From Sacculina carcini (Eukaryota > Arthropoda > Thecostraca > Sacculinidae), in assembly GCA_916048095.2 (NCBI GenBank), contig OU696595.1, forward strand, positions 1,010,795 to 1,074,794: 64,000 nucleotides of DNA, read 5' to 3'. The translations under genes were made by a program, and so were the position numbers. Positions 1 to 10,759 of this stretch are shown here, in pieces. The stretch's first letter is position 1; each line of letters opens with the position of its first letter. A model generated the notes under the pieces. That model saw only the letters and a program-made list of their open reading frames with translations, did not search any database and was not told the origin of the DNA.

Positions 1-555
1 CCAGATATATGTGTAGGAGAGAGAGAAGAATAAGAGAGACCATAGGAAGTAAGTAATGAGATAAAATTCAAGCAGTAAGGATTGGCCGAGGGTGAATCAA
101 GCCAGAAGTTAAAGTCGCCGAGTATGATAAAATGGCTGGAGAAAATAGACGAGACTGCTTCAATGAGAGAAGGAAACTCTTGAAAAAAACATCGCGGAAG
201 TGCCGGGGTGATTGGGACGGTAAATGATAAGGATGCAAAACTTGTTAAAAAAGGGGACCGAGAGGGTGAGAGCTAGGAATTCGAATGAGGTGGGAAAACA
301 TACCAGATTGGAAAGGGACGAAATGGAGAGACCTTTGCAGAATAGACAACCTATCCCGCCACCCGAAGACTTAGAACTGTCGCGCGATTTGTGTAGGAAT
401 GAAGAACAGGAAGGTAAGTTAGCAGAGAAGGAGGAAATATCAGAATCAAGGAGCCAGGTTTCGGCAACACAGAGAATAGACATATTATGTGAGGCAAAGA
501 GGTGGGATATGTGAGTCGTTTTATTTCGAGCCGATCTGATGTTGAGAAATCCAAT
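1..555 (-). pseudogene. LINE ORF2 endonuclease start, broken
   Basis: Minus-strand AP-endonuclease (EEP) domain of a non-LTR retrotransposon. The stretch 483-160 reads an 'AETW' motif, then a glycine-rich turn (SGGGIG) and an 'IIYRP' strand, typical of LINE endonucleases. A 'GDFN' motif follows in another frame at the left edge (about 1-110), so at least one frameshift breaks the ORF. It lies just downstream of the ORF1 at 694-1866 on the same strand, the normal LINE order. The reverse transcriptase would lie outside the window. Family and direction are clear; the exact ORF2 start is not. Confidence 0.7.
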
Positions 556-693
556 TGAAAGATACTTAGAGTTAAAATGTGGACTAGGTTGAGGTGAGGG
601 AAGTGAGGAACAGGAGAGGGAAGAGATGGAAGAGCGGCAGGGAAATTGCGCTGAAATAGAAAGAGGAAGGGATGAATCCCTAGAAGGCGATAG

Positions 694-1866
694 TCAATTT
701 AGCATTGGCGAGGGATGACGAGGGATGACGGTCGGTGGTGAGGGGGTGGGAGCTAAGAGAGTGCGGGCACGGATAGAATTGCGGACAGCCAAGAAGGAAG
801 AACACTGCGGAGAAAAAACAGAATGGTTAGAAGTGTGGCCGTGATTAGTGCAGTTGACACATTTCAGTGTGCTGCAATCAGGACAGGCGGAGGAGGGGTG
901 GGGACCAGCACAATAGCCACAGACGGGTACTTTTGTGGGGCAACGCTCAAACTTGTGACCAAGTCCACAGCAGCAAGAGCAGCGAGTCACCCAAAACCTG
1001 TCATAAACGCGACAACAGCGTAGGTGGACGAAGAGGCGATTACCTCCCTCACGAATTTTTTGCCGAACTCCCGGTGAGACTCCCAGCACGGCATGAGAGC
1101 GACCTTGTTTAGGCGGGGTGATGAAGAATAACTTGAAGTCGGCTTCTGGGACATCAGTGAGAAAGCTGTTCTTGGCACGCAGGGAGGTCAGCAGACTATC
1201 AGGGGACGAGGGTGGCACATCCACGAGGGTGATTTTCGGCAGAATTGTTTGCTGCTTATTCAGCACTGCTACTTGCACTCCTTTGATGTTGTCGGCAAGC
1301 GACTTGGCTGCCTGGGCAGCGGCGTCTTCGGTGAAGCAGCGCAAAGCAAAACCACCAGATGATGTAGGACGGGCCGTTTTCACTTGTACCGTTTGCAGAT
1401 GTTGTTCCAAGTTATCATCTCGTACAGGCTCTTTACTTTTGTTTTTCACCACAAGATTAATTGTACGGGCTGGCACGTTGTGGTGGGAAGCGGTATTTTC
1501 ATCAGCGTTGGCAGAGGCGCAGCGAGAGTGGTAAACGTCACGCAGATCATCAAGCAGCTTAGTTCGCAGCTTGGTGAAGCGGGACTCCATCACCGATGTC
1601 ACTTTCTCGACAGTCAGTGGATTACGCTTGACTAGTGCGAAGTCAGTTTTGCACAAAGCACAAACCCAAAACAGTTTATGCTTCTTGACAGCATTGTATG
1701 CCGGTGTAGAAAGCGCCGCGCATGAGGGGTGAAATACGGCGGAGCATCCTTCGCACATAATGTGCGCGACGGCGGAAACGGACTCACCGCAACAACACAA
1801 TCGATCAATGTCCGAACGGTTGGGCATTGCGGTCACAACACTCGCGCACAGAAAAAGACAGAGCAA
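694..1866 (-). CDS. LINE ORF1 protein with PHD finger and CCHC knuckles
   Basis: A 390-aa ORF1-type nucleic-acid-binding protein of a non-LTR retrotransposon. Residues about 23-75 form a PHD-like zinc finger (Cys-x-Cys, Cys-x2-Cys, His-x2-Cys, Cys-x2-Cys). A middle region resembles the RRM-like part of LINE gag proteins. Residues about 300-345 hold cysteine/histidine knuckles (CSCCCGLGHKFERC and two further CxxC groups). The C-terminus is proline-rich. It would coat the element RNA in a ribonucleoprotein particle. The frame is open throughout, while the endonuclease downstream is broken. PHD-bearing ORF1 proteins are known from CR1-like LINEs; the clade here is inference. Confidence 0.75.
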   Translation of the reverse strand: MLCLFLCASVVTAMPNRSDIDRLCCCGESVSAVAHIMCEGCSAVFHPSCAALSTPAYNAVKKHKLFWVCALCKTDFALVKRNPLTVEKVTSVMESRFTKLRTKLLDDLRDVYHSRCASANADENTASHHNVPARTINLVVKNKSKEPVRDDNLEQHLQTVQVKTARPTSSGGFALRCFTEDAAAQAAKSLADNIKGVQVAVLNKQQTILPKITLVDVPPSSPDSLLTSLRAKNSFLTDVPEADFKLFFITPPKQGRSHAVLGVSPGVRQKIREGGNRLFVHLRCCRVYDRFWVTRCSCCCGLGHKFERCPTKVPVCGYCAGPHPSSACPDCSTLKCVNCTNHGHTSNHSVFSPQCSSFLAVRNSIRARTLLAPTPSPPTVIPRHPSPMLN

Positions 1867-1944
1867 ATAAGGAAGACACGGAGCTCACAGAAACAGCACC
1901 ACTCGCGACGGCTACTCGACGACGACTGATTAAACAATTCATGT

Positions 1945-2093
1945 GTAAATATTGAGGACAATAAAGCCTTTCTATTCAGTATAGTGTAGCATTAATTAAA
2001 CTGTACTCAATAAAACCACACCATCCATGCTTGGAGCTAATATGATGCATTATTAATTGTGATTGGGCTTCAGTGAAATTTAATCGGTGTATA
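1945..2093. repeat. repeat A, left piece interrupted by an LTR element
   Basis: This stretch matches 8780-8925 in the same orientation and 17950-18110 in inverse orientation (starts at 'attgaggacaataaagcct'). Its continuation, 'gtatattcctgtgtaatcg', resumes at 6570 beyond the LTR element, so the element split this repeat. No coding capacity is seen. Confidence 0.8.
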
Positions 2094-2443
2094 TGTATTA
2101 AGCGACAAAACAATTGCAGAAATGAAACAAAGAAAACTGTACCACAAATGATACGCTCACCACGTCAAGCCGACCATCAGAAATCCAAACACAGCACATG
2201 AACAACACGCAGAACAACAAACACCACACAGCTCCAGTTCTACACACTGACTGCCCGGTTACACCCCGCGCACACAATCATATTCTCTCTCTGTCACAAT
2301 GACCTTGCTCCTCGCCTCATGACACACGCAAACAGCTTTATCAAAGCCGCACACATTAACATACACCCACACACACACACGCACACACACACCGGCATAC
2401 GCACGTACAAACACATACAGAGAACACTAACTACAGAACCACA
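2094..2443 (-). repeat. 3' LTR (element on minus strand)
   Basis: This 350-bp copy is nearly identical to 6220-6569, with a single visible difference near its end. It contains a short CA-rich tract. A purine-rich tract (AGGGGGGCG read on the minus strand, about 2444-2455) adjoins it, where a polypurine tract primer should lie. Confidence 0.92.
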
Positions 2444-2520
2444 CGCCCCCCTGATCTCAAAATCATTAAAGTGACAAGAAAATAATTGATCATCATTCAA
2501 ATTGGCATGGAAAATATGAC

Positions 2521-5500
2521 TCAAACATTGGCTTCGGTGTCTTGGTTAGCATCATCGCTCTGTAATGGCGCGCCAGATGCACGATCCAAGTATAGCTCAT
2601 AATCCCTGAACCTGACGGGAAGGCGAATCTGTCTCTGCGGTCTTCTCCGACTACATTCCTCTGGAGCGTTTCCCACCACCGGCACCTCAATCTCGAATCC
2701 TCGAGGCATATTCTCCTCATGTCGAGGCTCGTCCCTCGGCAACTCACTCGCTTCAGCCTGGCGCGGTCTTAAATCTCCAACATGTCTGTTGAGTCCGTCT
2801 ACTTCGACGGTGATATCCGAAATTAATCCGGTAACGACTCCTTTCTTACTGACCTGGTCACACCTGGTGCCCAGTCGCCTAACCCAAACCCGGTCACCTA
2901 CTTTGTATTTGGTACACGTACCGCTGGTCTGCTGTCGAGGACTCACTTCGTCTGACATTCTGACATTGTACCGGTACACAAAATCAACCGGTCGTTGACC
3001 GCTGCTGTCTGACTCTCTTGGTCTCAAATTGTACAACATCACTGCTTCCATTACAGAGCACCGCTTCTTCGCCGCAATTGTCTTCACCGTCCGATGCGAC
3101 CTCTCGACAATGCCGTTGCCTTCGGGTCGATAGGCGCATCTATATCTCAGTTCCACATTCCACCTCGCCATAGTTTGCACAAATGGACCTCCGTTGAATG
3201 ACGTGTCATTGTCAACAATAAGCTGTACAGGCGGTCCGCGCTCGCTGAATATTTCTGTAAAAATTTCGGCAGCCATTTGACTGCTCTGACACGACACCTT
3301 CTTCCAGATAGCAAATCGCGAAGGTCCGCAATCGATAACCGATACATACAGACCACTGCCAACATGCACAAAGTCTGCTGCTAAGCGATGCCAACTGTCA
3401 CTGACGCTTAAACTTCCCTTGTTCCACTTGACCACTGGTGGACAAATCGAATTACAAATATCGCACTCTCGAACAACTTCCGCCACTTGTCGGTTAGTCA
3501 CAAACAACTTTTTGCGTCTGCAAAAATATCTAGTCTTGTGCACCCCAGGGTGTCCAGCATCGTGATGAATTGTTCTGATTTGGTCTGATGGCACAACAGC
3601 AGCACAGACAGGCCGCCGCATCTTCAACCACGCAGCAGGCACTCTAGTCAATTTGTCCGCCTTATTTTTAGCAGAAGGGGTGAAACAAGCAGTGAGCTGT
3701 ACATTCAATTCAGTCACAATGTCGCGAAATATCGACAATCTTCTCCTTACGAGTGTTTCAGAGAGTCCAGACACTTTTATTCTATGTTCATCTTCCAACA
3801 CAGTTTTGAGCCATTTCAGTACAGTGGCTGAATCAGTCATAACTTCAATACACTTCAGATTCCACTTGAGGGCAAGATTGACTCCCTTCACCACAGCTTC
3901 AAGCTCGGCCAGGTTAATGTGGCATGTATCGCCGTCTTTTCGTAACCATGCAGCATCCTCCACAATGTTACCATCGATCTCGATAACAACCCCTGTCGCC
4001 ACGCTACTGGCATCACACCACACTCTACCATGTTCAGCTTGTGAGACATGAAAAACGCCTCTCACGGGATCCTCCACAGCCACCCTGTTCAGCACTTCTT
4101 CTAGCATTTCTCTTGCTTGTGATCCTACCTTATCATTCCAACGCTCTCCTCCGCTAATCCGTTTGATGTAGCTGCATGCAACACGTAACCAGCTGGCAAC
4201 TGGGTAGTGGCCTAGTAATTTACCGCAGATTGAAAAGAGTTCTCTTTTTGAAACGTCATGGTCTATAGAACGCGGAGCGTCGTTACCCCTGGTGAAGCAT
4301 AATACACCATTCCTGTCTGTAAGCTGTAGTCCAAGCACTTTCTGCCCACTCAAAGACATTGGCTGTTTAGCAATCAGTCCGTATTTGTAAAAATGTCGTA
4401 CAACTTCTTCGGCGGGAATTATGTCTTCATTAACAATTATATCGTCAATGTAGCTGTCACATGCTCTCCTGATTCGCTCATCCTTGCCCAGTACTGCACG
4501 AACAACACCTGTCATCAATTTTGGAGCACAATTCAACCCAAAACCGAGACGAGTCAAATAAAAGCACTCTCCTTTGTGTTTGACGCACTGATGCCGCCAT
4601 AAAGATTCATCTACATGCAGTTGTAAGTAGGCAAATTTCAAGTCTATTACTTTCAACTCACCGTTCATCTGTCGCCATTTGCGTAGAGTTTCGGTACAGA
4701 CTGATGCGTCACTCCCCGGATGACTTTCCACATATTCATTCAAACAACGGTAATCTAAAACCGGTCGCACTTTATTCTTCGTCGGTTGGACCACAGCCAT
4801 GAGAGGTATAACACTATCTGGTGGTGTTTCACAACGTTTTAAAATGCCTTCATGTATCCACCGTTCCACCTCAACATCAAACTTTCTACGAACATCGGCG
4901 TCCAATCTAGCCAAATATCCCTCACACTGATTGAACAACTTGGGTGTGTCAGACTTCCAATGCCAAGATACGACCCAACGCTCCCCGTCAAATGTCGCAC
5001 GATAATCTCTATCACAAATGGAGATACTCTTCTCTGAATTGCTCCGACTGGAGCATGATCTAGAAAAACGACTGTCCTGCTCTACATCAGCTAAGCCAAC
5101 CATACTCATCTGCTCAGCGATATTTCCGGAATAAACATTTGACCCGTCTCCGCACCTGACTTCTCCAGCATTTATCCAGACTCCACCCATTTGATAAATC
5201 ACGTCCATACCCAAAATAGCATCAACACCATCGATTAGTCGGGTAGCCACCATAGCATCCACATTTATTTCTCGACCTGCAAGCCTCACTACCACTCCAA
5301 CTGGCCCACCACACATCACTTTCCCACCATCAAACGTTAACACTTCACGAAACTTCGAGACTGATCTACTCACCCAAGGAGCCACGATGGTTTGTGAACA
5401 CCCCGAGTCCAGCAATGCGTTCACAAAACGATTTCCGATCACGGCTCTAACAATCGGCAGCGCCTTTAATCCTGTGTAGGGAGAACCGCCGGCGCACACG

Positions 5501-5529
5501 TTCTCCCGGCGTCGTTTCCCTGCTGGCAA
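2521..5529 (-). CDS. pol: Pol polyprotein (protease, RT, RNase H, integrase)
   Basis: A 1002-aa retroelement polyprotein. An aspartic protease with LDSG lies near residue 40. The reverse transcriptase spans about 210-390, with 'VLDYRCLN' and the catalytic YIDD. RNase H starts near 'WCDASS' (about 500). An HHCC zinc-binding domain (about 675-715) precedes the integrase core with its DDE residues (AADF; DNDTSF; GIVERSHR), followed by a basic C-terminal domain. It overlaps Gag by 64 bp in the -1 frame, so a programmed -1 frameshift is the likely way it is made; the first codon shown is therefore not a true start. All catalytic motifs are present and the frame is intact, which fits recent activity. 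Confidence 0.9.
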   Translation of the reverse strand: MPAGKRRRENVCAGGSPYTGLKALPIVRAVIGNRFVNALLDSGCSQTIVAPWVSRSVSKFREVLTFDGGKVMCGGPVGVVVRLAGREINVDAMVATRLIDGVDAILGMDVIYQMGGVWINAGEVRCGDGSNVYSGNIAEQMSMVGLADVEQDSRFSRSCSSRSNSEKSISICDRDYRATFDGERWVVSWHWKSDTPKLFNQCEGYLARLDADVRRKFDVEVERWIHEGILKRCETPPDSVIPLMAVVQPTKNKVRPVLDYRCLNEYVESHPGSDASVCTETLRKWRQMNGELKVIDLKFAYLQLHVDESLWRHQCVKHKGECFYLTRLGFGLNCAPKLMTGVVRAVLGKDERIRRACDSYIDDIIVNEDIIPAEEVVRHFYKYGLIAKQPMSLSGQKVLGLQLTDRNGVLCFTRGNDAPRSIDHDVSKRELFSICGKLLGHYPVASWLRVACSYIKRISGGERWNDKVGSQAREMLEEVLNRVAVEDPVRGVFHVSQAEHGRVWCDASSVATGVVIEIDGNIVEDAAWLRKDGDTCHINLAELEAVVKGVNLALKWNLKCIEVMTDSATVLKWLKTVLEDEHRIKVSGLSETLVRRRLSIFRDIVTELNVQLTACFTPSAKNKADKLTRVPAAWLKMRRPVCAAVVPSDQIRTIHHDAGHPGVHKTRYFCRRKKLFVTNRQVAEVVRECDICNSICPPVVKWNKGSLSVSDSWHRLAADFVHVGSGLYVSVIDCGPSRFAIWKKVSCQSSQMAAEIFTEIFSERGPPVQLIVDNDTSFNGGPFVQTMARWNVELRYRCAYRPEGNGIVERSHRTVKTIAAKKRCSVMEAVMLYNLRPRESDSSGQRPVDFVYRYNVRMSDEVSPRQQTSGTCTKYKVGDRVWVRRLGTRCDQVSKKGVVTGLISDITVEVDGLNRHVGDLRPRQAEASELPRDEPRHEENMPRGFEIEVPVVGNAPEECSRRRPQRQIRLPVRFRDYELYLDRASGAPLQSDDANQDTEANV

Positions 5530-6197
5530 TAGCGAGCTATATGTCCCTGCTCACCACATTTCCAGCATGTCAATGGCTGACTCCGCGGCGCAGCAGGACA
5601 ATAACGAGACAAGTGTGTACCACCACACTTGAAACAGCGTCTGGCATAATTATTTTTCACCGAAACCTGTTGATGAGCGCCGGCAGCTGCAGCTACTGCT
5701 ACTGAACTATCCATCAATTCTGACATCAAGCAGCGCGCGCGCTGCACTACACTACTCAATGACAGCGACTCTATTTTCGACATAGCACGCAGTTCCCGTG
5801 ACACCACTGATGGCAATCCGACCACGAATGCCCTCATGAGGAGAACATCTGATTCAACACCTGCCAATCGCGCCAATCTTCTTAGGTCAGTCATGAACAC
5901 GTCAACTGGTTCGTCTTTCCAAACGCGTCGCGAAAACTCCTCATAAGCTCTGAATGCATTGGTGGCAAAAGCTGATAATAACGCTTCTTCAATTTTTCTC
6001 TCGTCATTTTTGTCACTGGTATCCATTTCTGAATATATTGCAAATGCTGCACCCTCAAGAAACAGAGGAATTACTTTTCCCAAATTGTCAATGTCTTTCA
6101 GTTCTGCTACCAATTTCACTTTTGTCAGCCATTGTGAAACATCACCTGTGCCGTCAAAACACCTGATCATATCCCCGATTTTCACACTGTTCGACAT
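5466..6197 (-). CDS. gag: Gag protein with two CCHC zinc knuckles
   Basis: The structural protein of the LTR element, about 243 aa from the ATG at 6197; an upstream in-frame extension would begin inside the LTR and is not chosen. The N-terminal two-thirds is a helical capsid-like region. The C-terminus has two zinc knuckles, CFKCGGTHLSRYC and CWKCGEQGHIARYC, for RNA packaging. An alanine-rich linker (SSVAVAAAAGAH) separates them from the capsid part. The ATG is only about 22 nt from the LTR edge, leaving almost no leader, and I see no canonical TGG-type primer-binding site there. Confidence 0.85.
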   Translation of the reverse strand: MSNSVKIGDMIRCFDGTGDVSQWLTKVKLVAELKDIDNLGKVIPLFLEGAAFAIYSEMDTSDKNDERKIEEALLSAFATNAFRAYEEFSRRVWKDEPVDVFMTDLRRLARLAGVESDVLLMRAFVVGLPSVVSRELRAMSKIESLSLSSVVQRARCLMSELMDSSVAVAAAAGAHQQVSVKNNYARRCFKCGGTHLSRYCPAAPRSQPLTCWKCGEQGHIARYCQQGNDAGRTCAPAVLPTQD

Positions 6198-6219
6198 GAC
6201 AGGGCCGGGCCGGTTAGCT

Positions 6220-6569
6220 TGTATTAAGCGACAAAACAATTGCAGAAATGAAACAAAGAAAACTGTACCACAAATGATACGCTCACCACGTCAAGCCGAC
6301 CATCAGAAATCCAAACACAGCACATGAACAACACGCAGAACAACAAACACCACACAGCTCCAGTTCTACACACTGACTGCCCGGTTACACCCCGCGCACA
6401 CAATCATATTCTCTCTCTGTCACAATGACCTTGCTCCTCGCCTCATGACACACGCAAACAGCTTTATCAAAGCCGCACACATTAACATACACCCACACAC
6501 ACACACGCACACACACACCGGCATACGCACGTACAAACACATACAGAGAACACTAACTACTGAACCACA
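6220..6569 (-). repeat. 5' LTR (element on minus strand)
   Basis: This is the upstream LTR for the minus-strand element and should carry its promoter. It has the same 350-bp length as the copy at 2094-2443 and is followed by the GTATA target duplication at 6570-6574. Confidence 0.92.
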
Positions 6570-8293
6570 GTATATTCCTGTGTAATCGCAAGTGCGCATA
6601 GTAGCTGTCAAATTGGTAATATGTGTTTTTGACTTTACACCGCCGTAACTTCTTTCAGATACACTTTGGAAAATTACAAATTATACCGTATTGTATAAAA
6701 AAAGATTTCTAGCACGATGGTATAATTAATTTTTATGTATAACAAATAGTTACTTAGAAATAGTAGAAAAATGAATAAATTTTAGTCGCCCGGTGTTCAA
6801 GTGTAATTTGGATGTATTTTTCCAATTTTACACGTTTTTTGTATCATTTGTGGGTATAAATTATAGCTTATCTTGTAGAACACAAAATTATCTACACATT
6901 AGTATATTCCTGTGTAATCGCAAGTGCGCAAAATTGCTGTCAAATTTGCAATATGTCCTTTTGACTTTACACCGCCGAAACTTCCTTCAGATACACTTTG
7001 GAAAATTACAAATTATACCGTATTGTAGAAAACAAAATTTCTAGCACGATGGTATAATTTATTTTAATGTGTGACAAACATTTCTTGATAAATAGGAAGA
7101 AAAATAAATATATTTTAGTCGCCCGGTGTTCAAGTGTAATTTTGGATGTAATTGAGAATTTTGCCAATTTTACAAGTTTTTTGTATCATTTGTGGGTATG
7201 AATTATAACTCTTCTTGTAGAACACAAAATTCTCTACACTTTAGTGTATTCCTGTGTAATCGCAAGTGCGTAAATTGTGATTGGACTTCAGTGAAATTAA
7301 ATCAGTGTATATTCATGTGTAATCGCAAGTGCGCATAATAGCTGTCAAATTGGTATTATGTGCTTTTGACTTTACACCGCCGTAACTTCTTTCAGATACA
7401 CTTTGGAAAATTAATAATTATACCGTATTGTAGAACACAAAATTTCTAGCACGATGGTATAATTTATTTTTATGTGTAGCAAATAGTTATTGTAAAATAG
7501 TAGAAAAATTAATATATTTTAGTCGCCCGGTGTTCAAGTGTAATTTTGGATGTATTTGAAAGTTTTGCCAATTTTACACGTTTTTTGTATCATTTGTGGG
7601 TATATATTATAACTTTTCCTGTAGAACACAAAATTATATACACAATAGTATAATTGTTATAGCTTTACCACTGCTTGTTTATGAGGAATAGATAGCGAAA
7701 TATTGACTAAAATATTCACGTTTTTTGTGTTAATTTTGCCTTTTTGACATTGTCATTTACACTTCACACCGCCGTAACTTTTTTTAATACACTTTGGAAA
7801 ATAAAAAAATTATACCGTGTTGTAGAAAACAAAATTCCCAGCATGATGGTATTATTGATTTAGATATGTGATGATTAGTTTTTGAGAAATAGAGAAAAAA
7901 GTATAGAAAATCGGACGCGTGGAGTTTAAATATAATTTTGAATGTAGATTGACATTTTTTCCATTTTACATGTTTTATATTTAATTTTTCGGTATAAATT
8001 ATTAATTTGTTGAGTAGAAAAGAAAATTTTCTACACAGTGGTATAATTTTTATAGTTGTACCTTTGTTGGTTTAGGAATAGTATTCTTCAGAAAATTGAC
8101 CAAAATTTTCGCATTTTTCAGGGTTCATTTTGTCTTTTCACCGCTTTACTTCTTTTAGTTTTATTTTTAATATTATAAATTTAACCTACAGTGTAGACAA
8201 TCAAATTTTGAACATGATGGTATAAATTTTTAGCGGGTACGCCAAATGATGGCCGAGTAGCAGCTCATAGAAAATGAACCAAGGAGGGTGGGA

Positions 8294-8296
<3 letters not shown>
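6570..8296. repeat. repeat A block 1 (AT-rich subrepeats)
   Basis: Several diverged subunits of about 330-420 bp. Each contains 'ttcctgtgtaatcgcaagtgcg', then 'acaccgccgtaactt', 'cacgatggtata', 'gtcgcccggtgttcaagtgtaat' and 'catttgtgggtata'. Subunits start near 6570, 6900, 7310 and 7690; the last are more diverged and end at 'agcgggtacgccaa' (8235). There is no ORF of note and no recognised protein. The block is duplicated at 8780-10400 and inverted at 12780-13073 plus 17328-18110. Confidence 0.85.

Positions 8297-8342
<46 letters not shown>
8297..8342. repeat. (CA)n microsatellite
   Basis: A near-perfect dinucleotide tract at the end of repeat A block 1. The matching position in block 2 (about 10411-10436) also has a CA tract followed by 'gaggatctcttttatat', so the microsatellite belongs to the repeat. 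Confidence 0.95.
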
Positions 8343-8346
<4 letters not shown>

Positions 8347-8779
8347 GATCTCTTTTATATATTTAATAGTCCGTAATTTAAACCGTAATTTATAACATTT
8401 AATTCGCTCGTCGTGCGGAACAGTTCATAAAATATATTTAATATTCAATTCATATAAAAATTAGTGCAAATTGAAAAAGAAAAACAAACCCATAGGAAAG
8501 TTTTAGCCAATATAAAAGTCTAAATGTGAAATTTATGTTTCAATTTAGAAAACATGTTTTTCCACAACACTATCAAAACAATGCAGCCTTCAGTCATCTC
8601 TATAATTCCAGGTTAATGCTTCCGCTAAAACAGCATAAGTTGGCATTACATGATATTGCTACCCATATCCTTATGCAACTTATGCTTATGCAACTTGAAA
8701 TTAAACCAATTAAATTACACAGTTAAATTTAGTAGTTTACTTTGTTCCCAATAGCATTTTACCCGCCCGTCGTGCGTAA
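8343..8779. repeat. spacer with repeat B boxes
   Basis: AT-rich sequence bounded by inverted copies of the repeat B box ('cgctcgtcgtgcggaac' near 8406 and 'cccgcccgtcgtgcgtaac' near 8763). It is similar in inverse orientation to 18111-18330. No gene is seen. Confidence 0.6.
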
Positions 8780-10410
8780 CGTTATTGAGGACAATAAAGC
8801 CTATATATTCAGTATAGTGTAGCATTAATTAAACTGTACGCAATAAAACCACACCATCCATGCTTGGAGATAATATGAAGCATTCTTAATTGTGATTGGG
8901 CTTCAGTGAAATTTAATCGGTGTATATTCCTGTGTAATCGCAAGTGCGCATAATAGCTGTCAAATTGGCAATATGTCCTTTTGACTTTACACCGCCGTAA
9001 CTTCCTTCAGATACCCTTTGGAAAATTACAAATTATACCGTATTGTAGAAAACAAGATTTCTAGCACGATGGTATAAATTTATTTTCATGTATAACAAAT
9101 AGTTACTGAGAAATAGTAGAAAAATGAATTAATTTTAGTCGCCCGGTGTTCAAGTGTAATTTTGGATGTATTAGAGAATTTTGCCAATTTTACACGTTTT
9201 TTGTACCATTTGTGGGTATAAATTATAGCTTATCTTGTAGAAAACAAAATTCTCTACACAGTAGTATATTCCTGTGTAATCGAAAGTGCGTAAATTGTGA
9301 TTGGACTTCAGTGAAATTATATCAGTGTATATTCATGTGTAATCGCAAGTGCGTTTTTTGTACCATTTGTGGGTATAAATTATAGCTTATCTTGTAGAAC
9401 GAAAAATTCTCTACTCAGTTGTATATTCCTGTGTAATCGCAAGTGCGCATAATAGCTGTCAAATTGGCAACATGACATTTTGACTTTACACCGCCGTGAC
9501 TTCCTTTAGGTTCACTTTGAAAAATTAACAAGTACACCGTATTGTAGAAAACAAACTTTCTAGCACGATGGTATTATTTATTTTAATGTGTGACAGATAG
9601 TTACTGAGAAATAGTAGAAAAATGAATTAATTTTAATCACCCGGTGTTCAAGTGAAATTTTGGATCTATTTGAGAATTTTGCCAATTTTACACGTTTTTT
9701 GTATCATTTGTGGGTATAAATTATAATTTTTTTTGTAGAACACAAAATTATCTACACAATAGTATAATTTTTATAGCTGTACCATTGCTGGTTTATGAGG
9801 AATAGATAGCGGAATATTGACCAAAATATTCACGTTTTTGTGTGCTAATTTTGCCTTTTTGACTTTGTCATTTACACTTCACACCGCCGTAACTTTTTTA
9901 ATACACTTTGTAAGATTAATAATTATACTGTGTTGTAGAAAAGAAAATTTCCAGCATGATGGTATTATTTATTTAGATGTGTGATAATTATTTTTTGAGA
10001 AATAGAGAAAAAAGTATAGAAAATTTGACGCGTGGAGTTTAAATAAAATTTTGAACGTAGATTGAATTTTTTTCCATTTTACATGTTTTATATTCAATTT
10101 TTGGGTATAAATTATTATTTGTTGAGTAGAACAGAAAATTTTATACACAGTGGTATAATTTGTATAGTTGTACCATTGCTGGTTTAGGAGGAGTAGTCTT
10201 CAGAAAATTGACCAAAATTTTCGCATTTTTTAGGGTTCATTTTGTCTTTTCACCGCAATAACTTTTTTTAGTTTTATTTTTAAAATTTGATAATTAGTGT
10301 TAAGTGTAAACAAGAAAATTTCCAACATGATGGTATAAATTTTCAGCGGGTACGCCAAGTAGTGGCCGAGTATTAGCTGATAGAAAATGGACCAAGGATG
10401 GTGAACACAC
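8780..10410. repeat. repeat A block 2
   Basis: A second copy of repeat A in the same orientation as block 1, with the same order of subunits (about 8930, 9270, 9420, 9770), ending in 'agcgggtacgccaag' (10347) and a CA tract. An internal partial duplication lies at 9270-9420. No coding potential is seen. Confidence 0.85.
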
Positions 10411-10474
10411 AGACACACACACACACACACACACACAGAGGATCTCTTTTATATATATATATATATATATATCG
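10411..10474. repeat. CA and TA microsatellites
   Basis: A (CA)n tract followed by 'gaggatctctttt' and a (TA)n tract, directly before the 3' end of the Penelope-like element. Confidence 0.9.
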
Positions 10475-10556
10475 CATAAAGAAGTTGCACTCACGCACCC
10501 GGTAATGTTATATGATGAAAAAAGTATACTTCATCGGGCACAATTATTTATGTATT

Positions 10557-10595
10557 AGTACGACGTTTCGCCTCAACAAGGCTTTATCAAGTACT
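10557..10595 (-). ncRNA. degenerate hammerhead-ribozyme-like motif
   Basis: Read on the minus strand, AGTAC/GTACT ends pair as stem I. AGCC...GGC forms stem II with a small loop. The conserved GAAA follows, then the self-complementary ACGT and a GTC-type cleavage triplet. The CUGANGA box reads TTGATAA, so two core positions deviate (C3 and the catalytic G8), and activity is unlikely. Penelope-like elements are known to carry hammerheads in their terminal repeats, and this motif lies just past the 3' end of one. The fold is by eye only. Confidence 0.45.
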
Positions 10596-10759
10596 GTTTT
10601 ATAAAATACATCAAAAAAGACGAGCCAAGAACACAACATATTTAGTAGATAAAAATGAATATAAACATTAAGACACGCGTATATGATTTTGACACACTTT
10701 TAAGTAAATAATATATAACTAACAATCGACAATTACATGCAATAAATATTACCATTAAA

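Larger units (their letters stand above)
2094..6569 (-). mobile_element. LTR retrotransposon, full length, likely young
   Basis: A 4476-bp element bounded by two 350-bp direct LTRs (2094-2443, 6220-6569) that begin TG and end CA on the plus strand. It is flanked by the 5-bp duplication GTATA (2089-2093 and 6570-6574). Removing it restores a repeat A sequence seen at 8920-8940. Gag (5466-6197) and Pol (2521-5529) are both open and on the minus strand. I see one difference between the LTRs. The order PR-RT-RNaseH-IN points to the Ty3/Gypsy group; the RT is divergent and the exact clade is not assigned. Confidence 0.93.
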
